The position numbers and the translations under genes were made by a program. Below, piece after piece: positions 13,660-21,868 of a stretch of DNA of 64,000 bases (within the stretch, counting starts at the first letter, position 1; every line of letters starts with the position of its first letter). A model generated the notes under the pieces. That model worked only from the letters and a program-made list of their open reading frames with translations, had not been told where the DNA came from and made no database searches. This DNA is from Pseudomonas lactis (GTDB lineage Bacteria > Pseudomonadota > Gammaproteobacteria > Pseudomonadales > Pseudomonadaceae), in contig NZ_JYLO01000015.1 of NCBI RefSeq assembly GCF_001439845.1, forward strand, positions 1 to 64,000. The letters run 5' to 3'.

Positions 13660-15489
13660 ATGCAGGACAATTATTCGCTCGCCTATGCCGTCGCCAGGAA
13701 TGGCCGGGATGCGTTCGGCAGTACAGACGGCGCACATGACGCCGATATCCTCAGCCCTGGCGCGTTGTCGGTTGGCAGCTCAACCCCGTCAACAGATTTG
13801 GCTGCCTTGTCCGGAACCGTTGCCGCACTCACCAGCGCAACGCTCAAACTTGATGAGCTCGCACTGTCGCTCGGCTCATTGCGTGAGGGTGTGGATTCTC
13901 TCGACACGGCGCTGTCGTCGCTGAGGGCAATTGAGGTGCGTTCACCCAAGCTGGGTGAGCAGGCAGAATCGAAGACAGTGTCTGAATCCGCTTCGACTAC
14001 CTCAGAGAATTTGCGCCATACCCGCGAGGCCATGGCGCTGGGCACCGCGCAGATAATCGACCTGGCAAGTGCGCTGCAGCATTCAGGCAGCCAACTGAAG
14101 TTTGATAAAACCGCAACGTCGGAAAAGTCGATCAAGGTGCTGCGCGAGGAGTCCAGCGAAAGCGGCAAACGTTTCTCTACGACCCTGGATGCCACGCCGG
14201 TATTGGGCGAAGCGCTTTGGCTGAAAGCTAAGACGGGCCTGATGGACAGCGCCAGTGACGTGGCTAAAGATTCACCGGCTCTGGCGGGCGCGATTAAAAC
14301 GGCTGGAGCTATTACGCCGGTGTTTTCCGGCTTTTTTTCAAGTGTGGGAGACACGATAAAAAACCGCGTTGCTGGCAACGTGGTTGATGCGACGCTGGGT
14401 AAGCTTCCCGGCGTTGGCAAGCTGTTCAAGGATGGCGGTTCTGCGAAAGATAAATCGTGCTGTTGTGCGACGGCCACTCAGCACCCCATCGAAAGTCCTC
14501 GTTCGCGCTCGCAGGGCTCGCGCGGGAAAAAGAGCCCTCGTCAGTCGAAGTCGCAAAAAAAGCAGAGCGCTCAAAACACTCAGCGCGCGCAGATCAGGCA
14601 GCGAAAACAGCCGCTAGTGCCCAGAACAGCCTCGACCAAACGATCGCCTGCCAGCAAAAAAGGCGGTGTATTTTCCAGGCTGCTAACTAGCCTCGAGCGT
14701 GATGCAAAGGCATTGTTACCTGCGCCGTTCTTAGGCTTCGATGCGGGGCGGGCGGTTCAAAGGTTGCAACCGCGTGCGGTCGTGGCGAACCGTCCAAGCA
14801 AGAGCAGGTCTTCAGGCCAGTCGACAGCGAGCAGAGGCCCTGTGCTGATCGAGGCAGTAGAGCGCAAGCTTATCCCCATGTCTTCCGAAGGCCGGGTAAC
14901 TACTGCTGCGCCCCATACTAGCCATTTCAGTCGTGAGGCTTTGCCTGGCCCGCTGAAGATGCCTTCCAACCCGCTAGGCACAGTGAACAAATTGGGAGTG
15001 GCCGGTGCTCGCCGCCTTGGCCCGATGAGGTACGCCGACACTGCTTTGGATGTGATTCAGGGCGTACGCAACGGGGATGCCAAGGCAGTCGGGACTGGCC
15101 TGAGCAGCGCCGGTGGCGCCTGGGCCGGAGCGTCCGCTGGCGCCGCGCTCGGTACCCTGGTTTTCCCCGGTGTCGGCACCGCAATCGGCGGCGCCATCGG
15201 TGGCCTGCTGGGCAGCGAGGCGGGCAGTTGGCTGGGTGACAAGGTGTTTGGCGCAAATGATCGCCTACCTGCGCCCAACGCGCTGAGCAAGGAACTCAAC
15301 AGTGCCCGTACCGACAATGTCCAGGTCACGCTCTCACCGAGCATCCAGATTACCGGCGTTAACCCGGCGGATGCCCAGCAAGTCGTCAATCAAGTGATCC
15401 AGGCCCTGCAGTTCCAATGCGTGCCGATGGTCACTGATTCCCTGGGCATTCGACGCAACGCGGCATTGGCCGATCCAGGAGGTGATTGA
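13660..15489 (+). CDS. R-tail tape measure protein
   Basis: A 609-residue protein. It has Ala/Ser-rich helical parts in the N-terminal half and a basic low-complexity stretch at about residues 275-330 (SRSQGSRGKKSPRQSK and after). Near residues 480-530 lies a glycine-zipper membrane-like segment (GASAGAALGTLVFPGVGTAIGGAIGGLLG) typical of tape measures. Length sets tail length in phages; this one is short, as expected of R-tailocins. It contains a Cys triplet (SCCCAT) just before the basic stretch. It ends one base into the start of the gpU homologue. Confidence 0.85.
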   Translation: MQDNYSLAYAVARNGRDAFGSTDGAHDADILSPGALSVGSSTPSTDLAALSGTVAALTSATLKLDELALSLGSLREGVDSLDTALSSLRAIEVRSPKLGEQAESKTVSESASTTSENLRHTREAMALGTAQIIDLASALQHSGSQLKFDKTATSEKSIKVLREESSESGKRFSTTLDATPVLGEALWLKAKTGLMDSASDVAKDSPALAGAIKTAGAITPVFSGFFSSVGDTIKNRVAGNVVDATLGKLPGVGKLFKDGGSAKDKSCCCATATQHPIESPRSRSQGSRGKKSPRQSKSQKKQSAQNTQRAQIRQRKQPLVPRTASTKRSPASKKGGVFSRLLTSLERDAKALLPAPFLGFDAGRAVQRLQPRAVVANRPSKSRSSGQSTASRGPVLIEAVERKLIPMSSEGRVTTAAPHTSHFSREALPGPLKMPSNPLGTVNKLGVAGARRLGPMRYADTALDVIQGVRNGDAKAVGTGLSSAGGAWAGASAGAALGTLVFPGVGTAIGGAIGGLLGSEAGSWLGDKVFGANDRLPAPNALSKELNSARTDNVQVTLSPSIQITGVNPADAQQVVNQVIQALQFQCVPMVTDSLGIRRNAALADPGGD

Positions 15490-15872
15490 TGCGACAACAA
15501 ATGGTACTGGGCGACTTTATTTTCGGGTTATCCCGAGGGTTCGCCTATTCCACACTGACCCGCAACAGCGATGGCGGTTGGAGCGACCTGGCGATTATCG
15601 CCAGCAAACCCCAGTCGCGGCAGAACGGCCAGAAGCTGGAAAAACTCACGTTCAGCGGCACAGCCATGCGCGCCACTGGCATGCAGCGCCTGGACGAATT
15701 GCGCGCTTTGCAAAATGCGCGAGCGCCGTTGCCGCTGGTGGATGGCATCGGCCGCAACTGGGGCCTGTGGCGTATCAACTCGGTAGTGGAAGCCCAAAGC
15801 AATGTGATCGATGACGGCACCGCCATGGTCATGAACTGGACCCTTGAGCTGGAGGAATTCGTCAATGCGTAG
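15489..15872 (+). CDS. Tail protein U (P2 gpU family)
   Basis: A 127-residue protein with the gpU form: QMVLGDFIFGLSRGFAYSTL at the start, RNGQKLEKLTFSGTAMRATG in the middle and a C-terminal WRINSVVEAQSNVIDDG region. AGGAGG stands 6 bases before the ATG, which overlaps the stop of the tape measure by one base. In P2 this protein is needed for tail completion. Its stop codon lies inside the start of the gpX gene, keeping U-X-D in translational series. Confidence 0.85.
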   Translation: MRQQMVLGDFIFGLSRGFAYSTLTRNSDGGWSDLAIIASKPQSRQNGQKLEKLTFSGTAMRATGMQRLDELRALQNARAPLPLVDGIGRNWGLWRINSVVEAQSNVIDDGTAMVMNWTLELEEFVNA

Positions 15873-16077
15873 AGTACGAAGTATTGCCGGTGATTCGGTC
15901 AACCTGTTGCTTTACCGCGAATTGGGCCGTTGCGATGACACCGCCGAAGAAACCCTTTGGCGCTTGAACCCCGAACTCGCCGAATACGGCCCGGTACTGC
16001 CAGCCGGTGTCTGGGTGATCGTGCCTGAGATACAAGCACGACCGGCTGCCATGCGGCCCGTTCTGGCCTGGGATTGA
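15865..16077 (+). CDS. Tail protein X (LysM-like, P2 gpX family)
   Basis: A 70-residue protein, the normal gpX size. The pattern IAGDSVNLLLYRELGR...LWRLNPELAEYGPVLPAGVWVIVPE is a LysM-like fold as in gpX. It helps fix the hub and spike of P2-like tails. The ATG lies inside the end of the gpU gene (8-base overlap), and a gap of 9 bases leads to gpD. Confidence 0.88.
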   Translation: MRRVRSIAGDSVNLLLYRELGRCDDTAEETLWRLNPELAEYGPVLPAGVWVIVPEIQARPAAMRPVLAWD

Positions 16078-16086
16078 GGAGGCTGC

Positions 16087-17097
16087 ATGGCACAGGGATT
16101 TACGCCGATCGTGGAGTTCTACGGCGCCAACGCGGCGCTGCTCAATCAACGCCTGATGCACTGGAGCCACACCGACGCTGCAGGCATCGAGACCGATCGA
16201 CTGGAACTGACCCTTAATATCGAAGGGTTGGAAGGCTTGCCCAGCCTCAGTGGCAAGATCGGCCTGCGCGTCGGATATAAGGAAACGGGGCTGGTGGAAA
16301 AAGGCGAATTTGTGATCACTCAGCGAACCCCGGTGCTGTTTCCGATGCGCCTGATGATCGTCGCCACCGCCGCGCCCTTCAGCGTGGTGGATAAAAGCGG
16401 CTACCGCCAGCGCCGTTCCGCCAGCCATGGGCCGACCACCTTGGGCGCCTTGTTTCGCCAACTGGTCAGCCGTCATGGTTTTTCACCGCGTGTGGCACCG
16501 ACGTTGGACGGTATTGCGATTGAGCATATCGATCAGTCAAACGAAAGCGACATGGCCTTCATCACCCGCCTGGCCAAGCGTTACAACGCGGTCACCAAGC
16601 CGTTCAACGAACTCTATGTGCTGGCCGAAGCGGGGCAAGCCAAATCACTCACCGGCCAGCTATTGCCCGAAGTGAAGCTGTCCGTGACACACGACAACCG
16701 CCCGGGAAACCAGGCCTTTATCACCGCCAAACTTGATGAAAAATCACGCTCCAAATACATGGGCAGCCGCGTCAGCTGGTGGGACGCCGCCGCCGGCAAG
16801 CAGCGCGTGGTCCAGGTCGGGATTGCCCCGTTCAAGACCTTGCGCCAGCCCTGCCAGAACGAAGCCGAAGCCCGCGCCGTGGCCGAAGGCGAACTGCGTC
16901 GCGTGGGCCGTGAAGGCTTGAAGTTACAGATCGATTGCCCAGGTAACCCGTTGCTGGCGGCCGAAGGGTTGCTGATGCTGGATGACACCTGGCCTGTGTA
17001 CATGCAGGGGCGCTGGTCGATCACCAAGGTGACCCACGTTGGTGATCCAGCGACGGGATATCGCAGTTCGATCATGGCCGGTGGGTTGGCGTCGTGA
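16087..17097 (+). CDS. Tail hub protein D (P2 gpD, late control D family)
   Basis: A 336-residue baseplate hub protein of the gpD/T4 gp27 type. It starts MAQGFTPIVEFYGANAALL and has RLELTLNIEGLEGLPS, a central GTTLGALFRQLV-like helix region (PTTLGALFRQLVSRHGF), HIDQSNESDMAFITRLAKRY and a C-terminal WSITKVTHVGDPATGYRSSI. The hub is threaded by the tape measure and carries the spike. It is the last recognised structural gene of the R module. Confidence 0.9.
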   Translation: MAQGFTPIVEFYGANAALLNQRLMHWSHTDAAGIETDRLELTLNIEGLEGLPSLSGKIGLRVGYKETGLVEKGEFVITQRTPVLFPMRLMIVATAAPFSVVDKSGYRQRRSASHGPTTLGALFRQLVSRHGFSPRVAPTLDGIAIEHIDQSNESDMAFITRLAKRYNAVTKPFNELYVLAEAGQAKSLTGQLLPEVKLSVTHDNRPGNQAFITAKLDEKSRSKYMGSRVSWWDAAAGKQRVVQVGIAPFKTLRQPCQNEAEARAVAEGELRRVGREGLKLQIDCPGNPLLAAEGLLMLDDTWPVYMQGRWSITKVTHVGDPATGYRSSIMAGGLAS

Positions 17098-17142
17098 TCG
17101 TCACCGCTGCACGCTCCCCACTGACTCGCTACAGGAACCAGG

Positions 17143-17340
17143 ATGCCTATGAATGACGAAGAATTGGCCGCGATCAACCGTTTGATCGCCGCCCTGCAAA
17201 CCCAGACCGATGGCCAGGTGGCGCTAAATGCCGCCATTCGGCTGTTGGCCCAGAGTAACCAGGCGTTGGTCGAAGTGATCAAGAGCCGAGAACCGGACCC
17301 GAATGCACCGCCTTACCTGGACGGCAAACCGGCGCGCTGA
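17143..17340 (+). CDS. Small coiled-coil protein ending the R-tail module
   Basis: A 65-residue helical protein (EELAAINRLIAALQTQTD and ALNAAIRLLAQSNQALVEVI) with a proline-rich tail. I do not know its function. It lies 45 bases after gpD and 50 bases before the terminator that closes the R-type module, with CAGGAACCAGG before the ATG. A role in assembly is possible from position only. A second ATG at 17149 could also be used. Confidence 0.55.
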   Translation: MPMNDEELAAINRLIAALQTQTDGQVALNAAIRLLAQSNQALVEVIKSREPDPNAPPYLDGKPAR

Positions 17341-17389
17341 TCCCGTCTCGACCTGCCTTGTACGCAGCAACACAGCCGTTGCACCCCAC

Positions 17390-17411
17390 AACCCGCCTTC
17401 GCGGGTTTTTT
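17390..17411 (+). terminator. Terminator separating R and F tail modules
   Basis: AACCCGC-CTTC-GCGGGTT stem followed by a T run. Confidence 0.8.
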
Positions 17412-17432
17412 ATTGTTCATGGAGAACACTCG

Positions 17433-17924
17433 ATGTCGATTCTTACCCAAGGTACCCAGATTTTCGCCCTCGTTCCGCCGGTCTCCGGCACCGGGCCCTA
17501 TACCGTGCTGGAAGTCGAGCACGCCACTTCGTTCGAACCGGGCGGCGCGCCGGCCGAGCAGATTGAAGACACCAGCCTCAATGCCGAAGAGCGCAGCTAC
17601 AAGAAAGGTTTGCGCACCCCTGGCACAGCGAGCCTGGGCCTGAACGCCGACCCCACCAATGCCAGCCACATCCGCCTGCACCAGCTGTCGGAAGCCAAGG
17701 GCGATACCGGCGTGAAGTGGGCCGTGGGCTGGTCCGACGGCAAGGATGTACTGCCGACCGTCAACGCTAAAGGCGATGGCTTTGAACTGCCGGCGACGCG
17801 CACCTGGTTCACCTTTGACGGCTACGTGTCGGACTTCCCGTTCAACTTCGCACTGAACGCGGTCGTGACCACCACCGTCACCATCCAACGTACCGGCGCC
17901 AGCGCCTGGATCAAGAAAGCCTGA
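17433..17924 (+). CDS. F-tail major tube protein (lambda gpV type)
   Basis: A 163-residue tube subunit of a flexible, non-contractile tail. It has the TVLEVEHATSFEPGGAPAEQIEDTSL segment and RTPGTASLGLNADPTNASH, a combination typical of siphophage tube proteins, and a C-terminal VTTTVTIQRTG strand. GGAGA lies before the ATG at 17433. It opens the F-type module; no sheath gene accompanies it. The gene order V-G-T-H-M-L-K-I-J that follows is the lambda tail order. Confidence 0.85.
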   Translation: MSILTQGTQIFALVPPVSGTGPYTVLEVEHATSFEPGGAPAEQIEDTSLNAEERSYKKGLRTPGTASLGLNADPTNASHIRLHQLSEAKGDTGVKWAVGWSDGKDVLPTVNAKGDGFELPATRTWFTFDGYVSDFPFNFALNAVVTTTVTIQRTGASAWIKKA

Positions 17925-17932
17925 GAGACGCC

Positions 17933-18283
17933 ATGAACCTCAAACAACTGAAAGCCAAGGGCGGCATCGTCGATGGCCAACTGGTGAAGAAGGAAATCAG
18001 CTGGACGCACCTGGACAGCAAAACTGGCAAGGAAGTGACTGACACGTTCACGTTGCACATCCGCCGCCAGTCCTTTGGCGTGATCGAGCGTCTGTTCAGT
18101 CAGGGCGAATCGGCACAGAGCCGTAACGCCAGCTACCTCGCCGCCTCAGTGTCGTTGGGTGCCGAGGGTGATGAAGCCCTGAGTTATGACGATGCCTTCG
18201 GCCTTGAGCCGTCATTGGGGTTTGTGATGCTCAATGCAGTCAATGAGGTCAATGGCACCCAGGGTGGCGGCGCAAAGAACTGA
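17933..18283 (+). CDS. F-tail assembly chaperone G
   Basis: A 116-residue counterpart of lambda gpG: MNLKQLKAKGGIVDGQLVKK at the start and ERLFSQGESAQSRNASYLAASVSLG in the middle. It acts with the GT form to keep the tape measure soluble during tail assembly. The gene ends GGC GCA AAG AAC TGA. The -1 frame is open from 18247 on and encodes a T-like domain, so a G-T fusion by frameshift is expected as in lambda. Confidence 0.8.
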   Translation: MNLKQLKAKGGIVDGQLVKKEISWTHLDSKTGKEVTDTFTLHIRRQSFGVIERLFSQGESAQSRNASYLAASVSLGAEGDEALSYDDAFGLEPSLGFVMLNAVNEVNGTQGGGAKN

Positions 18284-18567
18284 CGGTCGCCGATGAGTTC
18301 TGGCACGAACTGGTGCTGAACGGAGTCGGCGGCCGCACGATCGCCGAAGCCAAGGAACGCATGACCTACCACGAAGCCCTGGCATGGGGGCGCTATATCG
18401 ACCGATATGGCTCCCTGCACGCCGGTAGGCGGCTGGAGGCGGGCAGCGCGTTGGTGGCGCTGCAGACCCACCGGCTGGGCGGCGGCACGGCCGAGATGAT
18501 TGACTTCATGCCCCACGAGCTGCGCCGGGGTGTGTCGCTCGAACGTGCGATGAACGAGTGGCGTTAA
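18247..18567 (+). CDS. T extension of the G-T tail chaperone (-1 frame)
   Basis: The -1 frame is bounded upstream by a stop at 18244-18246. From 18280 it reads LTVADEFWHELVLNGVGGRT, then AKERMTYHEALAWGRYIDRYG, and ends at 18567. This is a coherent protein-like sequence without a good start of its own. The shift must occur between 18247 and 18283; GCAAAGA at 18272-18278 is the best site because the AAG codon can re-pair as AAA, but the P-site codon does not. The fusion would have about 211 residues. Confidence 0.65.
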   Translation, partial: GQWHPGWRRKELTVADEFWHELVLNGVGGRTIAEAKERMTYHEALAWGRYIDRYGSLHAGRRLEAGSALVALQTHRLGGGTAEMIDFMPHELRRGVSLERAMNEWR

Positions 18568-18587
18568 GGACGACGCGACTTTCCATG

Positions 18588-18608
18588 AAACCCGTTTCGA
18601 CGGGTTTT
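18588..18608 (+). terminator. Terminator-like hairpin before the F tape measure
   Basis: AAACCCG (18588-18594) pairs with CGGGTTT (18601-18607). The following T run is short, so it may be a weak attenuator. Confidence 0.55.
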
Positions 18609-18629
18609 ATCCATGACCCGGAGAAACCT

Positions 18630-19790
18630 ATGGCAACTGCTTCCCAAGGTAATCTGACGCTCAACCTCGGCAGCCTGGAGCAGGCCCTGGCGAAGGCGTC
18701 ACGGATTACCGAAAACAGCATGCGCGAGATGCAGCAGAAGATCGAGGACGCCAGCAAAAAGGTCAGCGCCTCTGCCGCAGCGGCGCTACAGGTCACGTCC
18801 GGCCAGTTCAAGAGCTTTCAAAGGGCCTATGACCCGGCCACGGATGCGGCAGAAAAATTTATCCAGAAAAATGCGCAGTTGATGCAAGTGCTCAAACAGA
18901 GCCAGGGTGCGCAGAATGATTTTGTTGGGGCGCTGGATGCGCAGTCCAGTTATACCGAGCGGGCGGGGCTGAAGTTTCCAACGGGTGGGCCGTATGGGGA
19001 TGCAGCTTCATCGGATCAGGAGGGGATGGCTCTTCTGAGTGAAGAAAAAACTGGGCAGGTTAAAAGTAATTTCGCCGATATGACCCAACTGCTCGATGAT
19101 TGGCGCGAAGGCGCCAGTGCTGCGTTCAGAGAGTATTCTACTAACGCAGGTACGGCAGCCGAGCAATCGAAGGCGGTGTTCGCCAGTGCTTTTGAAAAGA
19201 TGGACGCCGCGGTCCTGACGTTTGCGACTACGGGGAAGTTCAACTTCTCTGACTTTGCCACCTCGGTACTTAAAGACATGGCGGCGATGGCTGCCAAAAC
19301 GGCGGCCTCTAGTGCCCTGAAGTCGTTGTTCAGTTTGGCCGGCTCGGCCATCACCAGTTGGTTGAGCCCTTCTGTTCCAGCAGGTTCAGTGCTGGGGCCA
19401 AGCGGGTATCAAAATGAACTCAATGTCTCCGGCATTAAGTATGCCAATGGGGGGGTATTCACCAACTCCATTGCGACCAGCCCCACACTGGCCCCCATGG
19501 CCCTCTTCGGCGAAGCCGGCCCCGAAGCCATCATGCCTCTGAGCCGTGGTTCCGACGGCTCCCTGGGCGTGCGCGCATTGGGCGGCGGCCAAGCAGGCAA
19601 CACCAGCAGCAACCAGGTGGTGATCCAACAAACCATCAACGTTGCCGACGGCCAAGGCTCAGGCACCGACACCAACGCCCAGAACGTCGCCCGCGCCTAC
19701 GCCGGCTCAGCCCGCCAGGGCGCCGCCGAGCAGATCGCCCGTGACCTCAAACCGGGCGGGCAAATCTGGTCGGCCATCAACGGCCGCTGA
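18630..19790 (+). CDS. F-tail tape measure protein, unusually short (lambda gpH C-terminal type)
   Basis: A 386-residue protein, under half the length of lambda gpH. The start (MATASQGNLTLNLGSLEQAL) and N-terminal coiled region are followed abruptly by a gpH-like C-terminal domain: NFADMTQLLDDWREGASAAF, FNFSDFATSVLKDMAAMAAK and YANGGVFTNSIATSPTLAPMALFGEAGPEAIMPL. The long middle part of usual tape measures is missing. The tail could therefore be very short, or a deletion has occurred. GGAGA lies before the ATG; the frame can be extended upstream to 18558 but without a ribosome site. Confidence 0.8.
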   Translation: MATASQGNLTLNLGSLEQALAKASRITENSMREMQQKIEDASKKVSASAAAALQVTSGQFKSFQRAYDPATDAAEKFIQKNAQLMQVLKQSQGAQNDFVGALDAQSSYTERAGLKFPTGGPYGDAASSDQEGMALLSEEKTGQVKSNFADMTQLLDDWREGASAAFREYSTNAGTAAEQSKAVFASAFEKMDAAVLTFATTGKFNFSDFATSVLKDMAAMAAKTAASSALKSLFSLAGSAITSWLSPSVPAGSVLGPSGYQNELNVSGIKYANGGVFTNSIATSPTLAPMALFGEAGPEAIMPLSRGSDGSLGVRALGGGQAGNTSSNQVVIQQTINVADGQGSGTDTNAQNVARAYAGSARQGAAEQIARDLKPGGQIWSAINGR

Positions 19791-19818
19791 CCCTCAACGG
19801 CTTACGCCTGGAGAAAAC

Positions 19819-20157
19819 ATGAGCACAGAAACTTTCACATGGGTGCCCAAGGTGGAGCCCGTCGGCAGCGTCGAGTTTCGTCTTAAGACGGCCAAGTTCG
19901 GCGATGGCTACCAGCAGACGGCAGCGGACGGGATCAACAACAAAACCCAGTCCTGGCCACTGACGTTCGTGGGTGACGAGGCGCGCATCAAAGCGATTGT
20001 TGCTTTCCTTGATCGCCATGCCGGCGCCAAGGCGTTCAACTGGACCGCACCACTGGCAGGGGCTGCGTTGTATCGCTGCAAGGGTTACCAGCCAACGCCC
20101 ATGGGCGCCGGGCTCTACTCCCTGACGGCGACGTTCGAGCAAGCCTTCCACCCCTAG
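19819..20157 (+). CDS. Minor tail protein M (lambda gpM family)
   Basis: A 112-residue protein of the lambda gpM family: TFTWVPKVEPVGSVEFRLKT, FGDGYQQTAADGIN, then FLDRHAGAKAFNWTAPL and YRCKGYQPTPMGAGLYSLTATFEQAF. It is a tail-tip component. GGAGA is placed 4 bases before the ATG. After it comes a palindromic mobile element that has split what was a terminator. Confidence 0.88.
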   Translation: MSTETFTWVPKVEPVGSVEFRLKTAKFGDGYQQTAADGINNKTQSWPLTFVGDEARIKAIVAFLDRHAGAKAFNWTAPLAGAALYRCKGYQPTPMGAGLYSLTATFEQAFHP

Positions 20158-20171
20158 CGCCGCCTCCACCC

Positions 20172-20350
20172 CGCCACAGTGCGTAATGCCGTTCAGTTAA
20201 GCGTATATCGCCTCTGTAGGAGCGAGCTTGCTCGCGAAAAACGTTAACGATAACGCGTGTTTCCTGATTGAACGCGGCGCCTGTGAGTTTTTCGCGAGCA
20301 AGCTCGCTCCTACAAAAAGCCTTAACTGAACGGCATTACGCCACAGTGCG
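20172..20350. mobile_element. REP-containing palindromic element (MITE-like) with 12-bp direct repeats
   Basis: CGCCACAGTGCG occurs at 20172-20183 and again at 20339-20350. Between them lies a 155-bp palindrome whose ends are TAATGCCGTTCAGTTAA and its inverted copy, and whose centre is a REP pair (20215-20314, TGTAGGAGCGAGC type). Removing one direct repeat and the element rebuilds CCCCGC-CACAGT-GCGGGG followed by TTTT, an intrinsic terminator. Element and duplicated target are therefore clear; the mobilising enzyme is unknown. Confidence 0.75.
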
Positions 20351-20375
20351 GGGTTTTCTTTGCCCGGAGAATCAT

Positions 20376-21059
20376 ATGTCCATCACCGCAGATATCCAGA
20401 CCCTGGAGCCCGGGGCCTGGGTGGAGCTTTTCGAACTCGATGCCACCTCCCTGGGTGCCGAGCTTTACCGGTTTCATGGTTACCCACAGGAGTCCTCGAT
20501 CTTCTGGCAGGGCCACGAGTACTCACCTTGGCCGATCCAGGCCGAAGGCTTTGAAATGTCGGGGCACGGCACCCAACCGACGCCGACACTGGCCGTAGGC
20601 AACGTGGGTGGTTTCATCACGGCGCTGGTGCTGTATTTCGAGGATTTGGTAGGCGCGCGCCTGATCCGCCATCGCACTCTGGCCAAGTACCTCGACGGCC
20701 AGCCCGAAGCCGACCCGGAAGAGGAACTGCCGCCGGACATCTGGTACGTCGAGCGCAAAGTCGCCGAAAGCAGCGAGACGGTGAAGTTTGAACTGGCCAG
20801 TGCGCTGGACTTCAATGGCGTGCAACTGCCCCGTCGACAGATCGTCGCCAACGTGTGTTGGTGGCTCAGTTGCGGCGGCTACCGCGGCCCTTATTGCGGC
20901 TACAACGGCGGCCCGGTGGCGGATGCCAATGACGTGATCGTCACCGACGCGGCCAAGGATAAATGCGGTGGGCGGCTGACCAGCTGCAAGCTGCGTTTCG
21001 GCGAGAACAACCCACTGCCCTACGGCTCATTCCCCGCAGCCGGACTGTTGCGGAGCTGA
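20376..21059 (+). CDS. Minor tail protein L (lambda gpL family, Fe-S type)
   Basis: A 227-residue tail-tip protein. The N-terminal half holds LEPGAWVELFELDATSLGAELYRF and a SPWPIQAEGFEMSG segment; the C-terminal half has the cysteine set CWWLSCGGYRGPYCGYNGG and DKCGGRLTSC. Lambda gpL relatives bind an iron-sulfur cluster through C-terminal cysteines, and the five or so cysteines here fit that. CGGAGA is before the ATG at 20376. It is followed by the gpK gene with 2 bases between. Confidence 0.88.
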   Translation: MSITADIQTLEPGAWVELFELDATSLGAELYRFHGYPQESSIFWQGHEYSPWPIQAEGFEMSGHGTQPTPTLAVGNVGGFITALVLYFEDLVGARLIRHRTLAKYLDGQPEADPEEELPPDIWYVERKVAESSETVKFELASALDFNGVQLPRRQIVANVCWWLSCGGYRGPYCGYNGGPVADANDVIVTDAAKDKCGGRLTSCKLRFGENNPLPYGSFPAAGLLRS

Positions 21060-21061
21060 GC

Positions 21062-21835
21062 ATGAACAAGACCAACCTGGCGGCGATTACCCGGCACGCC
21101 GTGGCCGCGTATCCCCATGAGTGCTGCGGCCTGCTGATTCGTGAAGGGCGCAAGCGTGTGTATGTGCCGTGTCGAAATACGGCGAGCACGCCCAGCGAAC
21201 ATTTTCGTCTGGCGCCCGAGGATTACGCCGCCGCCGAAGAGCGGGGCGAGATCCTCGCAGTAGTGCACAGCCATCCGGATTGTCCGGCGACACCCAGTGA
21301 AGCAGACCGTGTGGCGTGCGAAGCCTCCGGGTTGCCCTGGCACATCGTTGAAGTACACAAAGGCGACGACGGGCAGGTACGCACCGGAGAATGGGCCGGT
21401 TGCACGCCAAACGGTTACCAGGCGCCCCTGATCGGTCGTGCCTTCGCCCACGGCGTGCATGACTGCCTGAGCATTATCCTTGACTACTACCGCCGCGAGC
21501 TGGGTATCGAGCTGGGTGACTATCAGCGTGAAGACGGTTGGTGGGACAACGGCGGCAACCTCTACCTGGACAACCTGCCGGCCGCTGGCTTCGTGCAGGT
21601 CAGCCAACTGCAACAGGGCGATATCGTGCTCATGCAGATCCGCTCGCCAGTGCCCAACCATGCCGCGATCTACCTGGCCAATGGCGTGCTGCAAAGTGAA
21701 CCCGAACATTACCCCGCGCCAGGTTCGATCCTGCACCACCTGTATGGCCGCGACAGCAAGCGCGACACCTACGGCGGCTATTGGGGCGAGGTGACGGTGA
21801 GCTATTGGCGACACGGCCTGCGGGCCAAACATTAA
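21062..21835 (+). CDS. Tail assembly protein K (JAB/MPN protease plus NlpC/P60 domain)
   Basis: A 257-residue two-domain protein as in lambda gpK. The N-terminal Mov34/JAB domain has the zinc motif HSHPDCPATPSEAD at about residues 75-88. The C-terminal NlpC/P60 domain has its Cys in FAHGVHDCLSIILDYY and its His in PVPNHAAIYLANG. In lambda it is needed for tail-tip assembly; the P60 domain may cut peptidoglycan. It follows gpL and precedes two gpI homologues. Confidence 0.9.
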   Translation: MNKTNLAAITRHAVAAYPHECCGLLIREGRKRVYVPCRNTASTPSEHFRLAPEDYAAAEERGEILAVVHSHPDCPATPSEADRVACEASGLPWHIVEVHKGDDGQVRTGEWAGCTPNGYQAPLIGRAFAHGVHDCLSIILDYYRRELGIELGDYQREDGWWDNGGNLYLDNLPAAGFVQVSQLQQGDIVLMQIRSPVPNHAAIYLANGVLQSEPEHYPAPGSILHHLYGRDSKRDTYGGYWGEVTVSYWRHGLRAKH

Positions 21836-21868
21836 CCACATCGGCGGATCATTCGCCGGGAGGATGCC

